Part shown: piece after piece, positions 1 to 5,852 of the stretch
Position numbering within the stretch: the stretch's first letter is position 1
How the letters are laid out: each line of letters begins with the position of its first letter
NCBI GenBank assembly: GCA_031289285.1
Contig: JAITPT010000116.1
Coordinates: 1-6,620, forward strand
Origin: Puniceicoccales bacterium
GTDB lineage: Bacteria; Verrucomicrobiota; Verrucomicrobiia; Opitutales; UBA953
DNA length: 6,620 bases
Reading direction: 5' to 3'
Translations under genes and position numbers: made by a program
Notes under the pieces: generated by a model
Database searches by the model: none
The model's input: the letters and a program-made list of their open reading frames with translations, nothing else
What the model was told of the DNA's origin: nothing

Positions 1-168
1 GAACGGGGGCAAAGCACCGGAAGACATTTTTTGGGGGGCGTGGCTTTTTCTCCCCTCTCCTTCAAGATGGCCCCGCACTCCGCTCATGCCTTCCCTGCCC
101 TGCGCCACTCATCAGGTCAAACAATTTATTTAGCCTGGTAAATTATTCGGAACGGGGTCAAAGCACCG
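1..168 (+). repeat. 19-bp direct repeat pair (1-19 and 150-168)
   Basis: The sequence gaacggggtcaaagcaccg at 150-168 recurs at 1-19 with one mismatch (g for t at position 9). The copies are 149 bp apart and the first touches the window edge, so the unit could be longer or part of a larger series. The DNA between them has no convincing reading frame; it contains an AT-rich patch (about 121-149) with a weak aattta/taaatt stem. The origin is unknown. It could be the edge of a dispersed intergenic repeat. Confidence 0.6.
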
Positions 169-200
169 CCTGCGCCCGCCCATACCTACCCCCTCGCCAG

Positions 201-260
201 TGTCCGTGTTGGTCAGTGTTTGTCCGTGAAAGTCCGTGTCCGTCCGTGCCCGTGCAGTGC
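201..260 (+). repeat. 10-bp-period GTCCGTG array, copy 1
   Basis: Cores begin exactly every 10 bases at 202, 212, 222, 232 and 242: GTCCGTG, GTCAGTG, GTCCGTG, GTCCGTG, GTCCGTG. Each is separated by three variable bases. A sixth, degraded unit (GTGCAGTG) follows at 252. The period is close to one helical turn of B-DNA, so the cores lie on roughly one face of the duplex. The same array recurs at 6320-6376 (opposite strand) and from 6593 to the window end. It lies about 150 bp upstream of the first gene. Any function is inference. Confidence 0.85.
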
Positions 261-262
261 CC

Positions 263-283
263 ATAAAATGGCTGCCATTTTAT
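263..283. repeat. 21-bp palindrome (10-bp arms, 1-bp centre)
   Basis: The arm ataaaatggc (263-272) is followed by a single t and then its exact reverse complement gccattttat (274-283). It begins three bases after the GTCCGTG array ends and lies 126 bp upstream of the first start codon. The very short centre suits a dimeric protein-binding site better than an RNA hairpin, although a 9-bp stem with a 3-nt loop is possible. No T-run follows it. It may be an operator or part of a composite intergenic repeat with the array. Confidence 0.6.
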
Positions 284-295
284 TCGCGGGCGGCG

Positions 296-328
296 TGCCT
301 CGCGGCTGCATCGCGGTGCGTTTTTTTT
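296..328 (+). terminator. Terminator-like GC hairpin followed by T8
   Basis: The core stem cgcg (301-304) pairs with cgcg (312-315) around a 7-nt loop. It can be extended outwards to 296/320 through wobble pairs and one mismatch, and is followed directly by eight T residues (321-328). This resembles a short intrinsic terminator for transcription entering from the left, or an attenuator in the leader of the downstream gene. The stem is short and imperfect. Confidence 0.35.
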
Positions 329-330
329 CA

Positions 331-372
331 CAAACATTTTGGACACCAGTAATTTTTTGAAGAAAATGTTTG
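331..372. promoter_or_regulatory. 10-bp inverted repeat upstream of the first gene
   Basis: The sequence caaacatttt (331-340) is the exact reverse complement of aaaatgtttg (363-372), with a 22-nt AT-rich spacer. The right arm ends 36 bases before the ATG at 409, where a promoter, operator or leader hairpin would lie. No confident -35/-10 pair can be assigned. A regulatory role is inferred from position only. Confidence 0.4.
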
Positions 373-408
373 CAATGGGAGACTTTTTTCCAAATCTTCA
401 GCGTCGTT

Positions 409-1470
409 ATGAAACACTCTCTCCTCTTCCGTTCCATCGCGTCCGCTTGTGCAACACTCGCGCTCGCTGCAACTGCTATCGCTGGTCCGCTCAACACCAA
501 GGGCGTCCCGGCCAATTCAGGCGCCGTAATCCACGTGGACTTCGACGCCGCACGCAACTCCGCCCTCGGCAAGTTGCTATTCACAGAGACCGACAAAGGT
601 CTCGCCAAGTCTCCCGCTGCGGGACCTCATGCTTGGCTCAAAGAACTCGGCCTAAGCAGCGCCAGCATCTCCGACCTTACCTTCGGAAGTGCCAGCAACG
701 ACGAAGGCGTCGCCATCATTCGCGGTCAAATCCCCGCTTCAAAAATCCAAGAATACGCCACACGCAAAGGGCTGAAATCCGTCACCATCGGCGACCGCGT
801 TTTCTTCGAGCTTCCCGCGCTGAAGCACGGTGCTTTCGCTCTGGCATCAAAACCCGGCAATCCGCTTCTCTTTCACGCCTACGACGCCAACACAGCGATT
901 GTCGCCGACAAAACCAATGCACCCAAAGTGCTCGCCGCGCTCTCCGGCAAAGTCGCGTCCTACACGCCGCCCCCCTATCTCACCACCTACAGCAAAACGC
1001 TGAACACGCCGCCCGTCGTCCTCGGCTACATCGGCCCAAAACTTCTCAAAGAGAAACCCGGTGCCAAAAAAGAGGCCAAAGCATTTGACCCGACAGCCAA
1101 CCTTGAACGTCCCACCCAAATCTTTTTCGCGGCTGGCGACAGCGGCAAAAACGCAGGTATCCGCGTCGCTGCTGGTTACCCCGACGCCGAGAAAGCGCAG
1201 GAGGCCGTGACACAAATCCAAGGTTTGCTGACGATACTCTCGATGATGACTACCGCTCCCCAAGGCAAAGACGGCGCACCGCCCGACCCCAAAAAAGTCG
1301 AAGAGGTCAAACAATTCAAAGCCCTCTTGGCTCGCCTGAAAGTCTCCGCCAGTGGTTCCTACCTCACGGCGTCGTTCACCTATCCCACGGAAGACGCCCT
1401 GAAAGCGCTCCAAGCCGCGATTAACAAAGCTGGCAAGGGCACGACCGCCGAAACCGAAGGCCCCTTTTAA
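409..1470 (+). CDS. Exported protein of unknown function
   Basis: The product is 353 aa with a Sec-type signal peptide: MK start, hydrophobic stretch at about residues 5-24 and a likely cleavage after AIA (residue 25). The mature protein begins with a segment around VIHVDFDAARNSALGKLLF, then alternates beta-like segments (ISDLTFGSAS, SVTIGDRVFFELP, QIFFAAGD) with short helices. A Lys/Pro-rich stretch lies near residues 211-225. The C-terminal part repeats the helix-strand style (SASGSYLTASFTYP, then EDALKALQAAINKA). No catalytic motif, cysteine ligand set or membrane helix is visible after the signal. The overall style resembles exported proteins of unknown role common in Planctomycetes/Verrucomicrobia. 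I chose ATG 409 because it puts the signal peptide at the N-terminus; a TTG at 370 would add 13 residues in front. There is no clear Shine-Dalgarno sequence. The next gene starts 38 bp downstream, so co-transcription is possible. The function is not recognised. Confidence 0.85.
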   Translation: MKHSLLFRSIASACATLALAATAIAGPLNTKGVPANSGAVIHVDFDAARNSALGKLLFTETDKGLAKSPAAGPHAWLKELGLSSASISDLTFGSASNDEGVAIIRGQIPASKIQEYATRKGLKSVTIGDRVFFELPALKHGAFALASKPGNPLLFHAYDANTAIVADKTNAPKVLAALSGKVASYTPPPYLTTYSKTLNTPPVVLGYIGPKLLKEKPGAKKEAKAFDPTANLERPTQIFFAAGDSGKNAGIRVAAGYPDAEKAQEAVTQIQGLLTILSMMTTAPQGKDGAPPDPKKVEEVKQFKALLARLKVSASGSYLTASFTYPTEDALKALQAAINKAGKGTTAETEGPF

Positions 1471-1508
1471 TAACTAACAACAGCCCGCGCCCGCCGCCGC
1501 TCCGCACC

Positions 1509-2921
1509 ATGCCCGCCTCGCCCGCTGCGCCACCCGCCGCCACCCAAACCACCGCCGTCTGCGCCGTCGCCCCGCCCGCCGTCCACCCGCGCCGCGAGTT
1601 TCTCCGGCAAGGTGCGCTCGCGGCGGCGGGGCTGCTTATCTTGCCCGCTGGTTTTCTGCGCGGCCAAAACGCCCCCTCCAACCGCCTCAACATCGCCGCT
1701 GTCGGCGTCGGCGGAATGGGGCGCGGCGACGTTCGCGGCATCACCAATTGCAAGGGCACGCGCCTCGTCGGCCTTTGCGACGCCGATGCCGGACGCCTCG
1801 ACGCCGCCCTCGACGACCACCGCGACGCCTTCCCCGATGTTCGCGGTTTCAAGGACTTCCGCGAAATGTTTGCCCAGCTTGGCAAACAAATTGACGCCGT
1901 GTCCGTCAGCACTCCCGACCACACGCATTTTTCCGCTGCCTACGCTGCCGCCCAACTCGGCAAACACCTCTACGTCCAGAAGCCCATTTGCCACACCTTT
2001 GACCAGACGCGCCGCCTCGCCGCCAAGGCAAAAGAGATGCGCCTCGTCGCCCAGATGGGCAACCAAGGCGCGTCGAGCACGCACACCCGCGTCGCCCGCG
2101 AGTGGTATGAGGCGGGGCTGCTGGGCGAAGTTTCCGAGGTCGTCTCGTGGACGAACCGCCCGCGCGGCGGCGGTTGGCCGCAAGGCATGACCGCCTTCGC
2201 GCCGACGACGCCCGTGCCCGCCGGTCTCGATTGGGAACTCTGGCTCGGCCCCGCCGCTGCCCGCCCCTATTGCCCCGAGACACACCCCTTCAAATGGCGC
2301 GCCTTTTACGACTTCGGCGTCGGCGCACTCGGCGACATGGGCACGCACCTCATGTTCGACGCCTTCTACGCGCTCGGCCTCGGTGCGCCGTCAAAAATCG
2401 AAGCCGAAATCCCCGCCCCTGCGCCCTCCGCCGTCGCGTTTCCCAAACAGTCCAAAATCACCTTTTACTTCCCTGCCGCCGCCGGGCGCGGCCCCGTCAA
2501 ATACGTCTGGCTCGACGGCGGAGGAAAACCCGCTGCCCCCGCAGGCGTCGGCGAACTCGCCGCCAACGGCACCCTGCTCTTCGGCAAAAAAATGACGCTC
2601 GCCGTCTCCGGCTGGGCCAACGAATCCTTCCCCTGCGTCTCTCCCAGCGAACGCGCCGCCATCAAACGCCCGCCCGCCAAATACCCGCGTGTCAAAGGCG
2701 GCCATTACCAAAATTGGGTTGACGCCATCCGCAAAGGCACGCCCCTCGCCTCACCCTTCGACATCGCCGCGCCCTTCACCGAGGCCGTCCTCCTCGGCGT
2801 CATCGCCCAACGCCTCGGACGCACTCTCGAGTGGGACGCCGCCGCCGCAAAGTTTCCCAACGACGCCGAGGCCAGCGCACTCCTCGCCGCCCGCAACCCC
2901 CGCGCCGGTTTTTATGCTTGA
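1509..2921 (+). CDS. Tat-signal Gfo/Idh/MocA family oxidoreductase
   Basis: The product is 470 aa. An Ala/Pro-rich leader precedes a twin-arginine motif RREFLR (residues 28-33) and a hydrophobic stretch ending near residue 50, so export by the Tat pathway with cofactor bound is likely. The NAD(P)-binding Rossmann fold begins about residue 60 with AAVGVGGMGRG (glycines 66, 68, 71). The family's usual EKP motif reads YVQKP, with presumed catalytic Lys158, followed by His162. The C-terminal domain has GALGDMGTHLMFD (Asp276, His280), typical of the catalytic region, and ends in the AAPFTEAVLLG and LEWD segments seen in secreted PVC members. Family members oxidise or reduce sugars, inositols and related polyols with NAD(P); the substrate cannot be read here. 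No alternative start lies before the Tat motif. The last 8 bp overlap the start of aroB (ATGCTTGA), so translational coupling is likely. Confidence 0.92.
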   Translation: MPASPAAPPAATQTTAVCAVAPPAVHPRREFLRQGALAAAGLLILPAGFLRGQNAPSNRLNIAAVGVGGMGRGDVRGITNCKGTRLVGLCDADAGRLDAALDDHRDAFPDVRGFKDFREMFAQLGKQIDAVSVSTPDHTHFSAAYAAAQLGKHLYVQKPICHTFDQTRRLAAKAKEMRLVAQMGNQGASSTHTRVAREWYEAGLLGEVSEVVSWTNRPRGGGWPQGMTAFAPTTPVPAGLDWELWLGPAAARPYCPETHPFKWRAFYDFGVGALGDMGTHLMFDAFYALGLGAPSKIEAEIPAPAPSAVAFPKQSKITFYFPAAAGRGPVKYVWLDGGGKPAAPAGVGELAANGTLLFGKKMTLAVSGWANESFPCVSPSERAAIKRPPAKYPRVKGGHYQNWVDAIRKGTPLASPFDIAAPFTEAVLLGVIAQRLGRTLEWDAAAAKFPNDAEASALLAARNPRAGFYA

Positions 2922-4047
2922 CGCAACGCCGCCCGCCACCCTCGCCACCCTCGCCGTCCCCTGCGGCAAAGGCACCTACACCGTCGGCATCGGCACTGGC
3001 CAAACCGCCGCCGCACTCGCCGCTGTTCGCACCGCCCTCGCGCACCACCGCCGCGTTTTCGCAGTCACCGCCCCAGCCATTTTTGCAGCCAACCCCGCCT
3101 TTTTCGCAGCACTCCGCGAGACCGGTGCCGTCCTCCACATCCTCTCCCGCGACGGCGAAACCGCCAAACGCACCGGCGAGCTTGAACGCCTCTGGGAGGC
3201 ACTCGCGACAGGCGGCGTTGACCGCTCCGGCCTCGTCCTCGCCGTCGGCGGCGGCGTAGTCGGCGACCTCGCGGGCTTTGCCGCCGCCAGCTACCTGCGC
3301 GGCGTCGGCCTCGTCCAAATCCCCACCACACTGCTGGCGATGGTGGATAGCGCCGTCGGCGGCAAAACCGGCATCAACCTCGCCGCTGGCAAAAATCTCG
3401 CCGGCGCTTTCTGGCCGCCCGAAGCCGTGTTTGCCGACACCGCTTGGCTGGCGACCCTCCCGCCGCGCGAGTTTGCGGCAGGGATGGCGGAAGTCGTCAA
3501 ATACGCCCTCATCGTGAAACGCGCCGGCGACACCGCGTTTGCCGACCTCCTGCGCGACGCCGGCCCGCTCCACTGGCGTCACCCTGCCCTGCCCGATGTC
3601 ATCCGCGAGTGCTGCGCCATCAAGGCCGCGATTGTCGGTGCCGACGAGCGCGAGACCGCAGCAGACGGCGGGCGCGCCCTGCTCAACCTCGGCCACACCT
3701 TTGGCCACGCCATCGAGAACGTCGCTGGCTACGGCGAATACCTGCACGGCGAGGCCGTCGCCATCGGCGTCGTTTTGGCGGCGCGGCTCTCCGTCGCCCT
3801 CGGCTACCTCGACGAAGCGGAAATCGCGCCCATCCTCCACCTCTACCGCACCAACAACCTGCCCGACACCCTGCGAAGCCCGCTACCCGTTGACGCGCTC
3901 ATGGGTGCCATGCTGCGCGACAAAAAAGCCAGCAGCGGCGCGATAAAGTTTGTCCTCCTCGACCGCGAACGCGGCGCATTCACGCAGCCCCTCGGCGACC
4001 TCTCCCTCCCGCGCTCCCTCTGGCAAACCGCCGGCTGCACCGCCTAA
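2914..4047 (+). CDS. aroB: 3-dehydroquinate synthase
   Basis: The 377-aa product converts DAHP to 3-dehydroquinate, the second step of the shikimate pathway, in the cytoplasm using NAD and a divalent metal. Visible hallmarks are VGGGVVGDLAGF (111-122), IPTTLLAMVDSAVGGKTGIN (136-155), GKNLAGAFWPP (159-169), GMAEVVKY with metal ligand Glu193 and Lys196, and LNLGHTFGHAIE with Asn258, metal ligand His261 and His265. LHGEA follows with metal ligand His278, then LRDKK (334-338). Arg254 is also retained. This residue set matches true dehydroquinate synthase rather than the related sugar cyclases (2-epi-5-epi-valiolone or deoxy-scyllo-inosose synthases). The frame is open upstream to 2689, but that stretch is a Ser/Pro-rich shadow of the oxidoreductase. 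The ATG at 2914 gives the normal family length and an 8-bp overlap with the preceding stop. Confidence 0.96.
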   Translation: MLDATPPATLATLAVPCGKGTYTVGIGTGQTAAALAAVRTALAHHRRVFAVTAPAIFAANPAFFAALRETGAVLHILSRDGETAKRTGELERLWEALATGGVDRSGLVLAVGGGVVGDLAGFAAASYLRGVGLVQIPTTLLAMVDSAVGGKTGINLAAGKNLAGAFWPPEAVFADTAWLATLPPREFAAGMAEVVKYALIVKRAGDTAFADLLRDAGPLHWRHPALPDVIRECCAIKAAIVGADERETAADGGRALLNLGHTFGHAIENVAGYGEYLHGEAVAIGVVLAARLSVALGYLDEAEIAPILHLYRTNNLPDTLRSPLPVDALMGAMLRDKKASSGAIKFVLLDRERGAFTQPLGDLSLPRSLWQTAGCTA

Positions 4048-4155
4048 CCAAAACGCCGCCCCGCCCGCCCGACACCCTTTTGGGTTTGCGTCGCCGCGCC
4101 ACGGAGACATCTTCCGCGCCTTCGTTTTAACCAAAAAAAGCATACACATATCCAC
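4048..4155. other. aroB-mdh intergenic gap
   Basis: The 108-bp spacer has only a weak ccaaaa/ttttgg pairing (4048-4053 with 4078-4083) and an A/T-rich run just before the mdh ATG. No Shine-Dalgarno sequence, convincing promoter or terminator is visible. Its length allows mdh to have its own promoter, but it could equally be read from aroB. Confidence 0.4.
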
Positions 4156-5160
4156 ATGGTAATATCCAACACACCCATCCGCGTCGCCGTCACCGGTGCC
4201 GCAGGCAACATCGGATACTCGCTCGTTTTCCGCATCGCGGCGGGCGAAGTCTTCGGCCCCGACCAGCCAGTCGCCCTCAATCTCATTGAGATCCCGCAAG
4301 GCATGGAAAAACTCCAAGGCGTCGTCATGGAACTCCAAGACTCCGCCTTCCCGCTGCTCAAAGACATCGTCGCCACCGACGACCTTAACACCGGTTTCAA
4401 GGACGCCAACTGGGCATTGCTCGTCGGTTCCGTGCCGCGCAAAGACGGCATGGAACGCAAAGACTTGCTCGGCATCAACGGCAAGATTTTCACCGGACAA
4501 GGCCGCGCCATCGCCGCCAACGCCGCTAAAAACGTGCGCGTGCTCGTCGTCGGCAACCCATGCAACACCAACGCCCTCATCGCGCTGCGCCACGCCACAG
4601 GCATTCCCGAAGACCGCTTCTTCGCGATGACACGCCTCGACGAAAACCGCGCCAAAGCGCAGCTCGCCGCCAAGGCCGGAGTGCATGTCTCCGAGGTGAA
4701 AAACGTCACCATTTTCGGCAACCATTCCTCGACGCAGTTCCCCGATTTCTACAACGCGCAAATCAAAGGGAAGCCGCTTTCGGACTTTATCACAGACGAG
4801 GCTTGGCTACAGGGCGAGTTCATCGAAACCGTGCAAAAACGCGGCGCAGCGATTATCAAAGCTCGCGGCAGCTCCTCGGCGGCATCCGCTGCCAATGCCG
4901 CCGTCGAGACCGTGCGCCTCCTCGCCCACCGCTCGCCCGCCGATGAGTGGTTTAGCGTCGGCGTCGTCTCCACGGGCGAATACGGCACAACGCCCGGCTT
5001 AGTCACCGGCTTGCCAATCCGCAGCACAGGCCGCGGCACATGGCGCGTCGTCGAAGGTCTCTCCATCCCCGAGTTTGCCCGCGCCAAGATTGACGCCTCC
5101 ATCAAGGAACTTACCGAAGAGCGCGACACCGCCGCCGAAGCCCTCGGCGCAAAGCTCTGA
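4156..5160 (+). CDS. mdh: Malate dehydrogenase (cytosolic-type, NAD)
   Basis: The 334-aa enzyme interconverts malate and oxaloacetate with NAD(H) in the TCA cycle. It belongs to the malate dehydrogenase group that includes eukaryotic cytosolic and many bacterial enzymes, not the LDH-like group. The dinucleotide loop is TGAAGNIG (13-20). Acidic Glu45 in NLIEIP, at the end of the second strand, favours NAD over NADP. The mobile active-site loop SVPRKDGMERKDLL carries Arg95 and Arg101. VVGNPCNTNAL contains Asn134 and Asn137. TRLDENRAKAQLA supplies Asp162 and Arg165, and IFGNHSSTQFPD supplies the catalytic His190. All expected residues are present and the length is normal. ATG 4156 is the only sensible start; it lacks a clear ribosome-binding site. 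A strong hairpin follows 28 bp after the stop. Confidence 0.96.
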   Translation: MVISNTPIRVAVTGAAGNIGYSLVFRIAAGEVFGPDQPVALNLIEIPQGMEKLQGVVMELQDSAFPLLKDIVATDDLNTGFKDANWALLVGSVPRKDGMERKDLLGINGKIFTGQGRAIAANAAKNVRVLVVGNPCNTNALIALRHATGIPEDRFFAMTRLDENRAKAQLAAKAGVHVSEVKNVTIFGNHSSTQFPDFYNAQIKGKPLSDFITDEAWLQGEFIETVQKRGAAIIKARGSSSAASAANAAVETVRLLAHRSPADEWFSVGVVSTGEYGTTPGLVTGLPIRSTGRGTWRVVEGLSIPEFARAKIDASIKELTEERDTAAEALGAKL

Positions 5161-5188
5161 ACCTAAATCGCAAGAACAAAAATAGCCC

Positions 5189-5225
5189 CCAAACGGCGGT
5201 CGGCACCGCACTGGCCGCCGTTTGG
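5189..5225. terminator. Hairpin downstream of mdh, probable terminator
   Basis: The stem ccaaacggcgg (5189-5199) pairs perfectly with ccgccgtttgg (5215-5225). It extends inward by four more pairs including two G-T wobbles, giving about 15 bp around a 7-nt loop (5204-5210). On the + strand no T-run follows. On the minus strand the hairpin is followed by a T-rich stretch (complement of 5171-5184), so it may act better, or also, for transcripts coming from the right. Confidence 0.65.
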
Positions 5226-5250
5226 AAGGTTGAACAACCCGGCCTGTTAC

Positions 5251-5285
5251 CCTAAAAACGGCTGGGTGTTTATCCTAAAAACGGC
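5251..5285 (+). repeat. Direct copies of cctaaaaacggc
   Basis: The 12-mer cctaaaaacggc occurs at 5251-5262 and 5274-5285, 23 bp apart. An inverted copy, gccgtttttagg, is at 5424-5435. The second and third copies form the ends of the hairpin element at 5274-5435; the first may be a leftover end of another insertion. Confidence 0.7.
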
Positions 5286-5435
5286 AGTTGGAGGGGAGTA
5301 TTGCGAGAAGCTGTTGTGGCAGATGTGGTTAGGGGATTTGCGAGGGCGCATCTGTTGGTGCGTCGAACAAGGCCACCAAACGCAGATGCCGCAACAGTTT
5401 CCGCAAGACGACCCGACTCAACTGCCGTTTTTAGG
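5274..5435. mobile_element. 162-bp hairpin element with 17-bp terminal inverted repeats (MITE-like)
   Basis: The ends, cctaaaaacggcagttg (5274-5290) and its exact reverse complement (5419-5435), form a 17-bp stem. After an internal loop of about 10 by 12 nt, a second stem of about 20 bp joins 5301-5321 to 5387-5406, with one bulged base and two wobbles. A third stem joins 5351-5360 to 5374-5386, with a 3-nt bulge. The whole unit therefore folds into one rod. It encodes no credible protein. Matching terminal repeats fit a non-autonomous transposable element; no target-site duplication is seen. A structured RNA is the alternative. Confidence 0.45.
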
Positions 5436-5532
5436 TTCAAGTAGTGCTAAAATGTGCTTCTGGCGGAAGGAATTTCGTTGGTTTTGCTATCGGCGGCGCA
5501 GCCTTTGTTTCACGCAGATGACGTGTGCCTCT

Positions 5533-5712
5533 CAACCCCAACGGGGTTGCCCAACGAATGCCGTTGGCTACGTCTCGCGCCAAGCGCAACCACAACAAGC
5601 TCCGATTGGGCAACCCCGTTGGGGTTGTGACGCAGGGGGAACCGATACCCAGGGTAGGTGCTCGTTCCTCGCACCAACCCTGGGCTTTGTTGGGAAACCC
5701 CGTTGGGGTTGA
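5533..5712. repeat. Three copies of a caaccccaacggggttg-type palindrome
   Basis: A copy is at 5533-5549 within the left arm, an inverted copy at 5611-5627 within the spacer, and a third, one base changed, at 5696-5712 within the right arm. With adjacent bases, 5533-5554 and 5606-5627 are perfect 22-bp reverse complements. The first copy can therefore pair with either the second or the third, giving alternative foldings. A smaller hairpin, ccaacg/cgttgg, follows the first copy at 5551-5567. Confidence 0.8.
5648..5684. repeat. Hairpin inside the palindrome spacer
   Basis: The sequence cccaggg (5648-5654) pairs with ccctggg (5678-5684), and ggtgc (5657-5661) pairs with gcacc (5671-5675), enclosing a 9-nt loop. 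It has the form of a compact stem-loop, as in dispersed intergenic repeat families. Confidence 0.6.
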
Positions 5713-5852
5713 GAGGCACACGTCATCTGCGTGAAACAAAGGCTGCGCCGCCGATAGCAAAACCAACGAGATTCCTTCCGCCAGAAGCACATTTTAACCT
5801 ACTTGAACGGTATTGGATTTCAACCCCGTGAAAGACGCCCCCCATCCACAAA

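Larger units (their letters stand above)
5435..5808. repeat. 374-bp near-palindrome with ~120-bp arms
   Basis: The left arm 5435-5555 is the reverse complement of the right arm 5689-5808. Apart from a small mismatch/indel patch at about 5445-5448, the differences are single bases at 5474 and 5549. The 133-bp spacer (5556-5688) has its own hairpins. Ends are gttcaagtag and ctacttgaac. The symmetry creates mirror-image open frames on both strands (for example 5510-5719 and 5525-5734) whose peptides repeat the palindromic motif; these are not credible genes. The left end meets the right end of the 162-bp hairpin element. A foldback or MITE-type element or a head-to-head pair of dispersed repeats is likely. 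Confidence 0.8.

Noticed and set aside
201..260. CRISPR array
   Set aside because: Units are 10 bp with 3-bp linkers; there are no spacers of 25-40 bp and no cas genes.
370..408. Upstream TTG start for the first gene
   Set aside because: It would put 13 residues before an otherwise well-placed signal peptide and overlaps the right arm of the inverted repeat at 363-372.
1467..2348. Minus-strand open frame of 293 codons opposite the oxidoreductase
   Set aside because: It mirrors the GC-biased third positions of the real gene, is Gly/Ala/Arg-rich and has no family motif. The same holds for those at 2800-3840 and 3883-4761.
2689..2913. Upstream extension of the aroB frame
   Set aside because: The added residues are Ser/Pro-rich shadow sequence inside the oxidoreductase gene; starting at 2914 gives the normal AroB length and the overlap typical of coupled genes.
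2914..4047. Sugar cyclase (valiolone or deoxy-inosose synthase) instead of AroB
   Set aside because: The dehydroquinate synthase active-site set, including Asn258 and His265, is complete.
4048..4083. Terminator between aroB and mdh
   Set aside because: Only a 6-bp ccaaaa/ttttgg stem with a 24-nt loop, too weak to call.
5230..5712. 160-codon plus-strand open frame in the repeat region
   Set aside because: It runs through both inverted-repeat elements; its peptide contains repeated PQRGCP/QPRWG segments produced by the palindromes.
5510..5734. Mirror-image 69-74-codon open frames on both strands
   Set aside because: They exist because the DNA is palindromic, and their peptides are near copies of each other.
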